A stretch of DNA of 64,000 bases from positions 1,302,001 to 1,366,000 of the forward strand of contig NZ_ATXE01000001.1 in NCBI RefSeq assembly GCF_000421525.1, written 5' to 3'. Shown piece by piece: positions 1 through 10,642 of this stretch (its first letter is position 1; each line of letters starts with the position of its first letter). Position numbers and translations under genes: made by a program. The notes beneath the pieces were generated by a model. It saw nothing but the letters and a program-made list of their open reading frames with translations. It ran no database searches and had not been told where the DNA came from. This DNA comes from Aestuariimicrobium kwangyangense DSM 21549. GTDB lineage: Bacteria; Actinomycetota; Actinomycetes; Propionibacteriales; Propionibacteriaceae.

Positions 1-89
1 GTCGGGGCGGCGGTGTCGGTGCCGCACGCGGCGAGACCGCACGCGGTACAGGTGGCTGCGGCGACCAGTCCGCGTCGTGTCAGTTCCAT
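1..89 (-). CDS. Secreted lipoprotein, N-terminus only (runs off the window)
   Basis: Only the first 29 codons lie inside the window. The start is ATG with GGAGG five bases upstream. The peptide begins MELTRRGLVAAA, a twin-arginine-like n-region followed by a hydrophobic stretch, and carries a lipobox ending in Cys22 (L19-A-A-C22). It therefore looks like a Tat- or Sec-exported lipoprotein anchored outside the membrane. Small Tat-exported Rieske-type lipoproteins occur near uvrC in other actinobacteria, so that family is possible, but no functional domain is visible here. A TAGCGT hexamer at 130-135 could be its -10 element. Confidence 0.6.
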   Translation of the reverse strand, partial: MELTRRGLVAAATCTACGLAACGTDTAAP

Positions 90-153
90 CCGAGCCTCCG
101 GGTTCGTGCGCTGCGGTGCGGGTGCCATCACGCTACACACCCGCCGAAACTGC

Positions 154-900
154 TCAGCCGCTGAACGCGGGAGGGAATCGGTGGTGGGTCCGTGAGACCT
201 GGTGCTCGAGTCCGGCGAGGTGGTCGATCCGGTTGATCCAGTCCACCTCGACCTGCTCGTCGCCGACGAGTTCGAGCAGGCTCACGGAGGTGTTGTCGAG
301 ACGGAACCAGAGGGGTAGGTGGGCGGCATCCGCGGCGGGATCCTGGGCCAACTCCCGCACGGGTTCGGGGTGCAACAGCGCACTCATCAGCACGGAGCCG
401 ATCGCGCCGTGGATCACGAGGGCCACGCATGACTCGTCCGTCGCGCGCAGCCAGTCGACGAGGGCCAGGGCGCGCTGGCAGACCTGCTGCGCCGACTCCA
501 CCTCGGCCCGGTACCACCCGTCCTCGTCCACTCCCGGCGGCAGCACGACCTCATGGGCGAGGCCGCTCAGCACCGACCCCGGTGACCCCGCGCCTGCCAC
601 CCTGTCGAGGTAGGCACCCTCGAAGACACCGCCACTCTCGAACAGGTCGCGATGGGGTTCCACGGGTACCCCCAAGGCATGCGCCAGCGGTGCCGCCGTC
701 TCGATGGTGCGCCTCATCAGAGACGTGTGGATGCGCTCGGGGTGCGGGCCGTGGTCGACGATCCACCTGCCGACGGCCTCCGCCTGTCGTCTGCCCAGGT
801 CGGTGAGAGCAGGGTCGGCCACGCGGCCGTCCTCCCCCAGAGAGGCCTCCATGGCGACATTGTTGGCGGACTGTCCGTGACGAATGATGAGGAGCTGCAC
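154..900 (-). CDS. Histidine phosphatase family protein (phosphoglycerate mutase-like)
   Basis: This 248-residue protein opens with LLIIRHGQSANN, the RHG signature of the histidine phosphatase superfamily. His8 is the predicted phospho-acceptor, an RR pair sits near residue 63, and a second catalytic His164 lies in the VIHG motif. Such enzymes remove phosphate from small metabolites or proteins by a phosphohistidine intermediate; the substrate here cannot be told from sequence. It is cytoplasmic, with no signal peptide. The GTG start has no Shine-Dalgarno sequence but lies six bases after a TAGGCT hexamer, which suggests a leaderless mRNA. It is transcribed away from uvrC, in the same direction as the ABM-domain gene behind it. 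Confidence 0.85.
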   Translation of the reverse strand: MQLLIIRHGQSANNVAMEASLGEDGRVADPALTDLGRRQAEAVGRWIVDHGPHPERIHTSLMRRTIETAAPLAHALGVPVEPHRDLFESGGVFEGAYLDRVAGAGSPGSVLSGLAHEVVLPPGVDEDGWYRAEVESAQQVCQRALALVDWLRATDESCVALVIHGAIGSVLMSALLHPEPVRELAQDPAADAAHLPLWFRLDNTSVSLLELVGDEQVEVDWINRIDHLAGLEHQVSRTHHRFPPAFSG

Positions 901-906
901 GAACCC

Positions 907-912
907 AGCCTA
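907..912 (-). promoter_or_regulatory. -10 element for leaderless histidine phosphatase mRNA
   Basis: TAGGCT on the minus strand ends exactly six bases before the GTG start at 900, so the start codon would coincide with the transcription start. No convincing -35 is visible. Confidence 0.55.
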
Positions 913-952
913 GGAGTTCACGGCCCTCGCTCGCCGCGCCGGGTCGGGCAGC

Positions 953-1273
953 TCAGTCCACCTGGAGCTCACCCATCGGGCCCCAACCCGAGCCCTCGAC
1001 CTGGCGGCTGATGATGCGGGGAGTGCTGGCGAGTGCCGGGCGCATGTCGTCCATGGCCTGCTTGAAGTGCTCGGAGTTGACGTGCGGAGCTGCGCCGTCG
1101 TCGGTGAATCCCTCCACCAACACGAACGTGTCCGGCTCCTCGGCGCTGCGACTCCACTCGAAGAACAGGTTGCCGGGCTCACGTCGGGTGGCCCGGGTGA
1201 ACGAGTCGACCCGGTCGAGCCAGTCATCGCTGTGCTCGGGCTTGACGGTGAACTTCACCACGATCAGATACAC
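953..1273 (-). CDS. Antibiotic biosynthesis monooxygenase (ABM) domain protein
   Basis: A 106-residue protein made of one ABM/dimeric alpha-beta barrel fold: the N-terminal strand YLIVVKFTVKPEH, a helix containing DDW, then the FFEWSRSAEEPDTFVLVEGF core and the H-[VN]-SEHF motif typical of YgiN/LsrG-like proteins. Members are homodimeric quinol monooxygenases or isomerases, or have unknown function. I chose the GTG at 1273 because AGGAG lies five bases upstream; an upstream extension to 1306 has no ribosome-binding site and adds unrelated residues. It sits between the phosphatase and the divergent uvrC and could be co-transcribed with the phosphatase. The substrate is unknown. Confidence 0.85.
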   Translation of the reverse strand: MYLIVVKFTVKPEHSDDWLDRVDSFTRATRREPGNLFFEWSRSAEEPDTFVLVEGFTDDGAAPHVNSEHFKQAMDDMRPALASTPRIISRQVEGSGWGPMGELQVD

Positions 1274-1328
1274 GACAGCTCCTGGTTCGTCCGGCAGGCA
1301 GGGCATCAGCCCTGTCAGAGGGTGCTTC

Positions 1329-1334
1329 TAGACT
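1329..1334 (+). promoter_or_regulatory. -10 element for leaderless uvrC mRNA
   Basis: TAGACT followed by six bases and the ATG at 1341. No Shine-Dalgarno sequence lies before the ATG, which fits leaderless initiation. Confidence 0.6.
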
Positions 1335-1340
1335 CCCATC

Positions 1341-3320
1341 ATGGCCGACCCCTCGACGTACCGCCCCGCACCGGGCAGCATCCCCACCGATCCAGGGGTC
1401 TATCGGTTCTCGGATGCGAACGGCATCGTCATCTATGTCGGCAAGGCCAAGAACCTTCGCCAGCGCCTGAACTCCTACTTTGCCGACCCGGCCGGGCTGC
1501 ACTTCCGCACCCAGACCATGGTTCGGACGGCGGCGAAGGTGGAGTGGACCGTCGTCCGCAACGAACTCGAGTCCCTGCAACTCGAGTACACGTGGATCAA
1601 GCAGTTCGACCCACGGTTCAACGTCAAGTACCGCGACGACAAGTCCTATCCCTGGCTGTGCATCACCTGGTCGGAGGAGTTCCCGCGCGTCTTCGTGGGA
1701 CGAGGCGCCAAGCGCCCCGGCTACCGGTACTTCGGTCCATTCGGACAGGCCTGGGCCATCCGCGACACCGTCGACTCCCTGTTGCGGGTGTTCCCGATGC
1801 GCTCCTGCTCGTCGGGCACCTTCAAGTCGGCCGCTGCCAGTGGACGACCCTGCCTGCTGGGGTACATCGGCAAGTGCTCGGCCCCCTGCGTGGGCAAGAT
1901 CTCGGCCGAGGACCATCGCGAGATCGTCGGCGACTTCGCTGCCTTCATGAACGGCCAGTCCGCGGCCCTGATCCGCAAGTTGGAGCGGGAGATGAGCCGG
2001 GCGGCCGAGCGACAGGAGTACGAGCATGCCGCCGTCGTCCGAGATTCGCTGACCGCGCTGCGCCTGGCGACCGAGAAGAACGCCATCGTGCTGTCGGACG
2101 GTGCCGACTGCGACGTGATCAACCTGGCCGTCGACCCGCTCGAGGTGGCCGCCCAGATCTTCCACGTGCGCGCCGGCCGCGTCCGCGGCGAGCGTGGCTG
2201 GGTGGCTGACCGACCTGACGACGGGGACCTCCCCGACCTGGTGGAGTCGCTGCTGCTGCAGCTCTACGCGGGGGCCAGTGATGCCTCGGACGACACCTCG
2301 TCCATCCCACGCGAGATCCTGGTGCCGCACCTGCCCACCTCCGGGTCGGCGATGGCCGAACTGCTCAGCGAGGTGCGGGGTGCCCGGGTGGCGGTACGGG
2401 TGCCCCAACGTGGTGACAAGGTCGCCCTGCTCGACACGGTCGGTCGCAATGCGGCCGAATCCCTGGCCCAGCACAAGATGAAACGCGCCTCCGACCTGTC
2501 CACCCGCAACCGGGCCCTGGAGGAGGTGCAGCGCGCCCTGATGCTGCCCGACCCACCGCTGCGGATCGAGTGCTACGACATCTCGCACACCCAGGGCTCC
2601 GAGGTGGTGGGCTCCATGGTTGTCTTCGAGGACGGTCTGCCCCGCAAGAGTGAGTACCGCAGGTTCGTGATCCGATCGTTCGAGGGATCCAACGACGTGG
2701 CGGCCATGCACGAGGTGCTGACCCGGCGGTTCCGTCGACTGCTCGAGGACAGGGAGGCGATCAGGGCCGCCAGTGGGGCCAGCGCGGGGGAGGAGGCAGC
2801 ACTGCTCATCGATCCCACCACCGGGGCGCCCCGCAAGTTCGCCTACGCACCGGCGCTGGTCGTGGTCGACGGTGGCGAGCCCCAGGTCAATGCCGCGCAA
2901 CAGGTCTTCGACGAGCTCGGCATCACCGACATCGCCCTGGTCGGCCTCGCCAAGCGACTCGAGGAGGTGTGGCTGCCCGGCGACGACATGCCCGTCATCC
3001 TGCCTCGCACCAGCGAGGGTCTGTACCTGCTGCAGCGGCTGCGCGACGAGGCGCACCGCTTCGCCATCACCCACCACCGGGGTCGCCGCAGTGCGGCCAT
3101 GGTCGACTCGGTCCTCGACCACGTCCCGGGGCTGGGCGAGACCCGCCGGAAGGCCCTGATCAAGCACTTCGGGTCGCTGAAGAAGCTGCGCACCGCCGAC
3201 GAGGAGCAGATCGCCCAGGTGCCGGGATTCGGCCCCACCCTGGCCGCTGCGGTCAAGCAGGCGCTGGTGGCCGACCAACCCGGCGAGGCGATCAACATGG
3301 CCACGGGGGAGGTGCTGTGA
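1341..3320 (+). CDS. uvrC: Excinuclease ABC subunit UvrC
   Basis: UvrC makes the 3' and 5' incisions during nucleotide excision repair, acting with UvrA and UvrB. At 659 residues it has the usual full-length architecture: GIY-YIG endonuclease domain near 17-95 (GVYRF ... IYVGKAK), UVR (UvrB-binding) motif near 213-236, an RNase H-like nuclease domain beginning around [10 protein letters not shown] at residue 410, and tandem helix-hairpin-helix DNA-binding motifs at about 593-645 ([17 protein letters not shown] ... VPGFGPTLA). The ATG is preceded by a -10 hexamer rather than a Shine-Dalgarno sequence. It heads the uvrC-rapZ-yvcK-whiA group common in Gram-positive bacteria, 43 bp before rapZ. 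Confidence 0.97.
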   Translation: MADPSTYRPAPGSIPTDPGVYRFSDANGIVIYVGKAKNLRQRLNSYFADPAGLHFRTQTMVRTAAKVEWTVVRNELESLQLEYTWIKQFDPRFNVKYRDDKSYPWLCITWSEEFPRVFVGRGAKRPGYRYFGPFGQAWAIRDTVDSLLRVFPMRSCSSGTFKSAAASGRPCLLGYIGKCSAPCVGKISAEDHREIVGDFAAFMNGQSAALIRKLEREMSRAAERQEYEHAAVVRDSLTALRLATEKNAIVLSDGADCDVINLAVDPLEVAAQIFHVRAGRVRGERGWVADRPDDGDLPDLVESLLLQLYAGASDASDDTSSIPREILVPHLPTSGSAMAELLSEVRGARVAVRVPQRGDKVALLDTVGRNAAESLAQHKMKRASDLSTRNRALEEVQRALMLPDPPLRIECYDISHTQGSEVVGSMVVFEDGLPRKSEYRRFVIRSFEGSNDVAAMHEVLTRRFRRLLEDREAIRAASGASAGEEAALLIDPTTGAPRKFAYAPALVVVDGGEPQVNAAQQVFDELGITDIALVGLAKRLEEVWLPGDDMPVILPRTSEGLYLLQRLRDEAHRFAITHHRGRRSAAMVDSVLDHVPGLGETRRKALIKHFGSLKKLRTADEEQIAQVPGFGPTLAAAVKQALVADQPGEAINMATGEVL

Positions 3321-3351
3321 GCGCGGCTGCCGCCGTCGGGTCGCCGACTGG

Positions 3352-3357
3352 CAGGAT
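3352..3357 (+). promoter_or_regulatory. Possible -10 element for leaderless rapZ mRNA
   Basis: CAGGAT ends six bases before the GTG at 3364. It deviates at the first base from the TANNNT pattern but keeps the A and final T, and no ribosome-binding site is present. Confidence 0.4.
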
Positions 3358-3363
3358 GGGCCC

Positions 3364-4254
3364 GTGAGTCAGTCGCAGTCGCCAAGGTCGTCGTCCGCCA
3401 CGAAGTCGCGTGTGGTCGTGATCACTGGTCTGTCGGGGGCTGGTCGTCGCACCGCGGCACACGCGATGGAGGACCTCGGCTGGTACGTGGTCGACAACCT
3501 GCCGCCGTCGATGGTGCCCAGCCTGGTCGGCTTTGCCCGGCAGCAGGCCCTCACCAAGGTCTGTGTGGTGCTCGACGTGCGCTCGCCCCGACTGGTCGAG
3601 CAGTTGCCGCAGATGTTCGCGGCCCTGGCCGACGCCGGGATCGACCACGAAGTGTTGTTCCTGGAGGCCACCGACGACGTGATCGTCAAGCGGCAGGAGT
3701 CCTCCCGTCGGCCGTTGCCGCTGCAGGGTGACGGACGACTGCTGGACGCGATCGCCAGTGAACGCAGCATGCTGTCGGCGGTGCGGGCTAGCGCGGGCCT
3801 GGTCATCGACACCGGACGGCTCACGGTTCACCAGTTGGCCTCCCGGGTCGCGCACGCCTACGGCGGTGACTCCTCGGCCATGGTCCGCATCGCCGTGATG
3901 TCGTTCGGCTTCAAGAACGGCCTCCCCATCGACGCCGACCTCGTCTTCGACGTGCGGTTCCTCCCGAATCCCCACTGGGTGCCCGAACTGCGTCCGAAGA
4001 CCGGCCTCTCCCAGGAGGTGTCGAGTTATGTGCTCTCCCAGCCCGGAGCCGCGGAATTCCTCGACCAGACCGAGGCCCTGCTGGTCACGATGGCCCCCGG
4101 GTACGTGCGTGAGGGCAAGCGTCAGTGCACGATCGCAATCGGCTGCACGGGCGGCAAACACCGGTCGACGGCCATCTCTGAGGCCCTCGGTGCGCGGCTC
4201 ACCGCGCGCGGGTTCAGGGTCAACGTCACCCACCGAGACCTGGGGCTGGAATGA
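3364..4254 (+). CDS. rapZ: RNase adapter / nucleotide-binding protein RapZ (YvcJ family)
   Basis: A 296-residue RapZ/YvcJ family protein. In enterobacteria it guides RNase E to the GlmZ sRNA; in Gram-positives it is a nucleotide-binding regulator whose target is unclear. The N-terminal P-loop reads GLSGAGRRT (22-30), so the usual Walker A lysine is arginine, a change I associate with actinobacterial members. WYVVDNLPPSM follows, as in the family. The C-terminal domain carries the diagnostic GCTGGKHRS motif near residue 260. GTG is the start because it follows a -10-like hexamer by six bases. Its stop overlaps the yvcK start (ATGA), so the two are translationally coupled. Confidence 0.95.
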   Translation: MSQSQSPRSSSATKSRVVVITGLSGAGRRTAAHAMEDLGWYVVDNLPPSMVPSLVGFARQQALTKVCVVLDVRSPRLVEQLPQMFAALADAGIDHEVLFLEATDDVIVKRQESSRRPLPLQGDGRLLDAIASERSMLSAVRASAGLVIDTGRLTVHQLASRVAHAYGGDSSAMVRIAVMSFGFKNGLPIDADLVFDVRFLPNPHWVPELRPKTGLSQEVSSYVLSQPGAAEFLDQTEALLVTMAPGYVREGKRQCTIAIGCTGGKHRSTAISEALGARLTARGFRVNVTHRDLGLE

Positions 4255-5303
4255 CCATGGGCCGCTCACCCGGTCGCTCCCACGCCGCCGGGCCGACCCA
4301 CGGGACCGGCCCCCACGTGGCCGGGCTGAGGACGACCGCGGCGGCGCACGGCTCCGGGCTGCACAGCAGCGTTCCGGCGGTGACCGCCCTGGGTGGTGGC
4401 CACGGACTGTCTGCCACCCTGTCGGCGCTGAGGCGCGTGACCGATCGGGTCACGGCGGTCGTCACCGTTGCCGACGACGGGGGTTCGTCCGGGCGGCTGC
4501 GCGAGGAACTCGACTGCCTGCCGCCCGGTGACCTGAGGATGGCGCTCGCTGCCCTGTGTGGGGACTCGCACGATGGGCGCCTCTGGGCCGACGTGCTGCA
4601 GTCACGCTTCGGCGGTTCGGGTGCGCTCGCGGGTCACGCCATCGGCAACCTGCTGATCGCCGGCATCTGGCAACGCCTCGACGACCCGGTGTCGGGCCTC
4701 GACATGGTCGGGGAACTGCTCAACATCCGGGGGCGGGTCCTGCCGATGTCGCTGGTGCCGCTGTCGATCGAGGCCGATGTCATCGGGCTCGACCCCATGC
4801 GACCCGACGAGATGTGCACGCTGGCGGGCCAGGCGACCGTGGCCAAGACCCGTGCCGAGGTCCAGGCGGTCCGCCTGGTTCCGGAGAACCCCCCGGCCTG
4901 TCCCGAGGCGGTCGAGGCGGTGCTGGCCAGCGACCACGTGGTGCTCGGACCCGGGTCGTGGTTCACCTCCCTGATCCCGCACCTGCTGGTGCCCGACCTG
5001 GCCCGGGCCATCCAGGAGACCCGGGCCCAGAAGATCCTGGTCATGAACGTCACGTCCGCCGACGAGACCGACGGCTTCTCGGCCTCGCGTCACATCGAGT
5101 TGCTCGCCGAACACGCGCCCCAGCTGCGCTTCGACGTGGTGGTGGTGGACGAGACGTTCGGCAGCGCCGACGCCAACCTCGAGTCGTATGCGGCCTCACT
5201 GGGGGCCAGGGTCGAGATCGCCGACGTCGCCATGCGCGACGGCACCGCCCGTCACGACCCTTTGCGCCTGGCCTCGGTGATGAGCCAGCTGATGGGCGTC
5301 TGA
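4251..5303 (+). CDS. yvcK: Gluconeogenesis factor YvcK / CofD-like protein
   Basis: A 350-residue CofD/YvcK-fold protein. YvcK binds UDP-sugars and is needed for growth on gluconeogenic carbon and for cell shape in Gram-positives. The nucleotide-binding start VTALGGGHGLSATLSALR (about 43-60) and TVADDGGSSGRLREEL are clear family motifs, and NLLIAGIW and LGPGSWFTSLIPHLL follow in order. The first 42 residues are a Gly/His/Pro-rich extension of low conservation, so the true start could be slightly downstream; the overlapping ATGA with rapZ favours the ATG at 4251. Confidence 0.93.
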   Translation: MTMGRSPGRSHAAGPTHGTGPHVAGLRTTAAAHGSGLHSSVPAVTALGGGHGLSATLSALRRVTDRVTAVVTVADDGGSSGRLREELDCLPPGDLRMALAALCGDSHDGRLWADVLQSRFGGSGALAGHAIGNLLIAGIWQRLDDPVSGLDMVGELLNIRGRVLPMSLVPLSIEADVIGLDPMRPDEMCTLAGQATVAKTRAEVQAVRLVPENPPACPEAVEAVLASDHVVLGPGSWFTSLIPHLLVPDLARAIQETRAQKILVMNVTSADETDGFSASRHIELLAEHAPQLRFDVVVVDETFGSADANLESYAASLGARVEIADVAMRDGTARHDPLRLASVMSQLMGV

Positions 5304-5317
5304 GCACGCGGGTGTGC

Positions 5318-5323
5318 CAGACT
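5318..5323 (+). promoter_or_regulatory. Possible -10 element for whiA
   Basis: CAGACT lies seven bases before the whiA ATG, in the 27-bp gap after yvcK. No Shine-Dalgarno sequence is present, so a leaderless internal promoter is plausible in addition to read-through. Confidence 0.4.
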
Positions 5324-5330
5324 CGGCACC

Positions 5331-6311
5331 ATGGCAATGACCGCACAGCTGAAGTCCGAACTGGCGACGATTCCAGCGGCCAAGCCGTGCTGTCGTCGCG
5401 CAGAGGTGGCTTCCATGCTGCGCTTCGGGGGTGGTCTCCACCTGGTGGCGGGCAAGCTCGTGATCGAGTGCGAGTTCGACACCGGAGCCGCCGCCCGACG
5501 GCTGCGGACTGCCATCGCCGAGATCTTCGGCCTCACCAGCGAACTGTTGGTGATCAACGGTTCGGGCATCAGGCGGGGAACCCGCTACATGGTGCGCCTG
5601 GTGCAGGACGGGGAGGCACTCGCACGCCAGACCGGCATGATCGACGCCAAGCGTCGTCCCGTGCGAGGACTGCCTGCCTCGGTCGTCGGCTCCGGCATGT
5701 GCTGCCAGGTCGCGGTGTGGCGGGGCGCCTTCCTCGCCCACGGGTCGTTGACCGAGCCGGGACGATCGATGAGTCTCGAGATCACCTGCCCGGGCAGCGA
5801 GGCCGCGCTCGCGCTGGTCGGGGCCGCCCGACGGCTGGGCATCAGCGCCAAGGCCCGCGAGGTGCGCAACATCGATCGGGTCGTGATCCGCGACGGTGAC
5901 CAGATCGCCGCCCTGCTCGCGCGAATGGGCGCCCACGACACCCTGCTCACCTGGGAGGACCGCCGGGTGCGGCGCGAGGTGAGGGCCTCGGCCACCCGGC
6001 TCGCGAACTTCGACGACGCGAATCTCCGACGGTCCGTGCACGCTGCCGTCACCGCCAGCGCCCGGGTCGAGCGAGCCCTCGAGATCCTCGGCGACCAGGT
6101 GCCCGAACACCTGCTGATGGCGGGCCGGCTGAGGTTGGAGCACCGCAACGCGAGCTTGGAGGAGCTGGGTCAGGCGCATGAGCCGCCGCTCACCAAGGAC
6201 GCCATCGCCGGCCGGATCCGCCGACTGCTGTCGACCGCCGACAAGGTGGCCCAGGAACGGGGCGTCCCGGGCACCGAGGTGCACCTCTCGGCCGACCTGC
6301 TCGACGGCTGA
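5331..6311 (+). CDS. whiA: DNA-binding protein WhiA
   Basis: WhiA (326 residues) is a conserved Gram-positive regulator with a degenerate LAGLIDADG homing-endonuclease-like N-terminal domain and a C-terminal helix-turn-helix. In Streptomyces it controls sporulation-specific cell division; in non-sporulating bacteria it affects division and chromosome segregation. Recognisable segments are [10 protein letters not shown] at the start, [18 protein letters not shown], the [14 protein letters not shown] linker, and [30 protein letters not shown] near the HTH. It is last in the uvrC-rapZ-yvcK-whiA group. A strong hairpin follows 34 bases after its stop. Confidence 0.96.
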   Translation: MAMTAQLKSELATIPAAKPCCRRAEVASMLRFGGGLHLVAGKLVIECEFDTGAAARRLRTAIAEIFGLTSELLVINGSGIRRGTRYMVRLVQDGEALARQTGMIDAKRRPVRGLPASVVGSGMCCQVAVWRGAFLAHGSLTEPGRSMSLEITCPGSEAALALVGAARRLGISAKAREVRNIDRVVIRDGDQIAALLARMGAHDTLLTWEDRRVRREVRASATRLANFDDANLRRSVHAAVTASARVERALEILGDQVPEHLLMAGRLRLEHRNASLEELGQAHEPPLTKDAIAGRIRRLLSTADKVAQERGVPGTEVHLSADLLDG

Positions 6312-6345
6312 CCGGATCCAGGCCCGAGTTCCCCGAGCGTCTCGT

Positions 6346-6382
6346 GCCGCCCCCGCGGCGGGTTCCCGCCGGTGGGGGCGGC
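6346..6382 (+). terminator. Compound hairpin after whiA
   Basis: Outer stem GCCGCCCCC / GGGGGCGGC (nine pairs) enclosing an inner stem CGGCGGG-TT-CCCGCCG. There is no U-tract after it. Its position between whiA and gap suggests a terminator. Confidence 0.55.
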
Positions 6383-6436
6383 TGTCCACGATGCAGTCAA
6401 GCGAACCCCGCCCGGACAGGCTGCGGCGGCATTCGT

Positions 6437-6442
6437 TAGGCT
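6437..6442 (+). promoter_or_regulatory. Probable -10 of the gap promoter
   Basis: TAGGCT with CGGACA (6413-6418) 18 bases upstream as a weak -35. Transcription from about 6449 would give a leader of roughly 80 bases before the gap Shine-Dalgarno sequence GAAGGAG. Confidence 0.45.
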
Positions 6443-6506
6443 GTCAGGGTCGGAACAAGACACCGCAGCGGGCCGGGGTGCCTACCTCGATTCGTCGCCC
6501 GCCTGA

Positions 6507-7535
<1,029 letters not shown>

Positions 7536-7565
7536 GCCTGACCGGTTCACACCCGTCTTTCGGGG

Positions 7566-7603
7566 GAACGAGGGGGTGGGGGACTGCCCCCACCCCCTCG
7601 TTC
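7566..7603 (+). terminator. 17-bp perfect hairpin between gap and pgk
   Basis: GAACGAGGGGGTGGGGG, loop ACTG, then the exact reverse complement. All 17 pairs are Watson-Crick, nearly all of them G-C. TCGTTCC follows, not a T-run, so it may act as a terminator, an attenuator or an mRNA 3'-end stabiliser for gap. Confidence 0.7.
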
Positions 7604-7649
7604 TCGTTCCACCTCACACTCAGCCCACAACCACCGCGAGAGGAATCCC

Positions 7650-8857
<1,208 letters not shown>

Positions 8858-8858
<1 letters not shown>

Positions 8859-9640
8859 TGGCACGCAAGCCGATCCTGGCCGGCAACTGGAAGATGAACC
8901 TGAACCACGTCGAGGCGGTGGGCCTGGTGCAGAAGCTGGCCTGGACCCTGGCCGACAAGAAGTGGGAGGCCGATCAGTCAGAGGCCGTCGTGATCGTCCC
9001 GTTCACCGATCTGCGGACGGTGCAGACCCTCGTCGAGGGCGACCGGCTCCCGATCGTCTTCGGTGCGCAGGACGTCTCCGCCCATGACAAGGGCGCCTAC
9101 ACCGGCGAGGTCTCGGCCTCGATGCTGGCGAAGCTGGGGTGCACCTACGTGGTGATCGGGCACTCGGAGCGTCGCCAGTACCACGCCGAGAGCGATGAGC
9201 TGATCAACGCGAAGGCCAAGCAGGTGCTCGCCAACTCCATGACGCCGATCATCTGCGTCGGCGAGGGGCTCGACATCCGCAAGCAGGGCCAGCAGGTGCC
9301 CCACACCCTCGCCCAGGTGGACGGCGCGCTCAAGGACCTCTCGGCCGAGCAGGTCGCTGGCCTCGTGATCGCCTACGAGCCCGTGTGGGCCATCGGCACC
9401 GGCGAGGTGGCCACCCCCGAGGACGCCCAGGAGGTGTGCGGGGCGATCCGTGCCCGGGTGGCGGAACTGTACGACCAGCCCACGGCGGATGCCGTCCGCA
9501 TCCAGTACGGCGGTTCGGTGAAGGCCAGCAACGTCGTCGAGATCATGGCTCAGCCTGATGTCGACGGTGCTCTGGTGGGAGGCGCGAGCCTCGACCCCGA
9601 GGAGTTCGCCGGGATCGTCCGGTTCCAGCAGCTCGCCTGA
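8858..9640 (+). CDS. tpiA: Triosephosphate isomerase
   Basis: Interconverts dihydroxyacetone phosphate and glyceraldehyde 3-phosphate. This is a 260-residue TIM barrel with GNWKMNLNH at the start (catalytic Lys), the electrophile His102 in VIGHSERR, catalytic Glu174 in [11 protein letters not shown], and the phosphate-binding loop [11 protein letters not shown] and GALVGGASL. Its ATG overlaps the pgk stop. A canonical terminator follows 46 bases after the stop, ending the glycolytic unit. Confidence 0.98.
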
Positions 9641-9686
9641 GCCGACCTCGCGTCGACCACCGTCAGTCCCTCCGACCGACGAACAG

Positions 9687-9716
9687 ACGGCCCGTCCCAG
9701 CAATGGGGCGGGCCGT
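9687..9716 (+). terminator. Intrinsic terminator after tpiA
   Basis: ACGGCCCGTCCC, loop AGCAAT, GGGGCGGGCCGT: a 12-pair stem (one G-U) followed immediately by TTTT. This is the clearest Rho-independent terminator in the window. Confidence 0.88.
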
Positions 9717-9817
9717 TTTGGTGTGCCCGGTCGGGCCGTTGTGGGGCGCCGCTGAGCACGCCTGCGACCCCCGAGGTCCGGGGGCCTGCCGAATGTGGTT
9801 TTGGTGGAGGGGTGGGT

Positions 9818-9823
9818 TATCCT
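9818..9823 (+). promoter_or_regulatory. -10 element for leaderless secG mRNA
   Basis: TATCCT lies seven bases before the GTG at 9831, just downstream of the tpiA terminator, so secG probably has its own promoter. Confidence 0.55.
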
Positions 9824-9830
9824 GAGCGAC

Positions 9831-10091
9831 GTGATTGTCCCGCTCATGACCTGGCCTGTGATGACCCTTTCGATCATTCTGGTCGTGGTCAGCGTGATTC
9901 TTGCGCTGTCAGTCCTGCTGCACAAGGGGCGCGGTGGCGGCATGTCCGACCTGTTCGGTGGTGGCATGTCCACCTCGATGGGAGGGACCTCCGTCGCGGA
10001 ACGCAACCTTGACCGCATCACCATCGTGCTGGGGTTGGTCTGGCTGGCCTGCATCATCGGCCTGCTGGTGCTCTACAAGTACCAGTCCTGA
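9831..10091 (+). CDS. secG: Preprotein translocase subunit SecG
   Basis: SecG is the small two-helix partner of SecYE in the Sec export channel. The protein (86 residues from this GTG) has transmembrane segment one (about 9-29), the conserved cytosolic loop LLHKGRGGGMSDLFGGG, and transmembrane segment two (about 61-81) ending LLVLYKYQS. GTG 9831 was chosen because a -10 hexamer sits seven bases upstream; ATG 9846, five codons in, is an alternative and would still leave a complete protein. Its place between tpiA and rbpA is a common actinobacterial arrangement. Confidence 0.88.
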   Translation: MIVPLMTWPVMTLSIILVVVSVILALSVLLHKGRGGGMSDLFGGGMSTSMGGTSVAERNLDRITIVLGLVWLACIIGLLVLYKYQS

Positions 10092-10158
10092 CAGCAGCCC
10101 AATGCCCGCCGGGTGCGCGGGCCTCGGGGCGATCTCACCAAGATCTCCCGGGACATGC

Positions 10159-10175
10159 CCTCGCAGCACGCGAGG
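10159..10175 (+). terminator. Small hairpin between secG and rbpA
   Basis: CCTCGC-AGCAC-GCGAGG, six G-C rich pairs, no T-run. It may weakly terminate secG transcription or simply be structure in the rbpA leader. Confidence 0.3.
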
Positions 10176-10215
10176 CAGGCATCCGGATCACCGAACACAA
10201 CCAAGGAGTCACACA

Positions 10216-10572
10216 GTGGTGGGTGGCAGCGCCATCAGAGGCAGCCGGGTCGGCGCCGGACCGATGGGAGAGGCAGAGCGCGGGGATTCCGCACCGCGAC
10301 TGCACGTTTCATACTTCTGTGCCAACGGGCACGAGACGCGTCCGGCCTTCGCGGCCGACGCAGCCATCCCGGCTGAGTGGGACTGTCCGCGTTGCGGGCT
10401 GCCGGCGAACCTCGATTCCGAGAACCCGCCGCCACCGCCGAAGATCCAGCCGTACAAGACTCACCTCGCGTACGTGAAGGAGCGTCGCAGCGACGCGGAG
10501 GCGGCAGCCATCCTGGCCGAGGCCCTCGACCTGCTGCGCACCCGCCGCGCCAACGGCGAGATCATCTACTGA
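10216..10572 (+). CDS. rbpA: RNA polymerase-binding protein RbpA
   Basis: RbpA is an actinobacteria-specific transcription factor that binds the principal sigma factor and RNA polymerase and stabilises the open complex. The 118-residue protein contains the N-terminal tail NAIRG-like segment SAIRGSRVGAGPMGEAERG, the core domain with paired cysteines YFCANGHE ... WDCPRCGLP, and the sigma-interacting C-terminal region THLAYVKERRSDAEAAAILAEAL. AGGAG lies seven bases before the GTG at 10216, which fixes the start; the next codon is also GTG. Confidence 0.95.
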   Translation: MVGGSAIRGSRVGAGPMGEAERGDSAPRLHVSYFCANGHETRPAFAADAAIPAEWDCPRCGLPANLDSENPPPPPKIQPYKTHLAYVKERRSDAEAAAILAEALDLLRTRRANGEIIY

Positions 10573-10603
10573 CCCCCGTTCGATCCTGAGTCGTAATTCA
10601 GGT

Positions 10604-10629
10604 GCCTGCCCTGCTCGCGTGGGGCAGGC
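10604..10629 (+). terminator. Hairpin after rbpA
   Basis: GCCTGCCC, a ten-base loop, GGGCAGGC: eight perfect pairs, about 30 bases after the rbpA stop. There is no T-run. It overlaps the region just before the methyltransferase ribosome-binding site. Confidence 0.45.
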
Positions 10630-10642
10630 TGGGGGCGTGAAG

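Noticed and set aside
1224-3278. 684-codon open frame on the strand opposite uvrC
   Set aside because: High-GC coding DNA leaves the opposite strand open; the translation is low-complexity, rich in Gly, Asp, Val and His, with no domain, and uvrC is certain.
3364-4254. RapZ Walker A lysine replaced by arginine as a loss of function
   Set aside because: I associate GR[SR]T at this position with actinobacterial RapZ in general, and the rest of the protein is intact.
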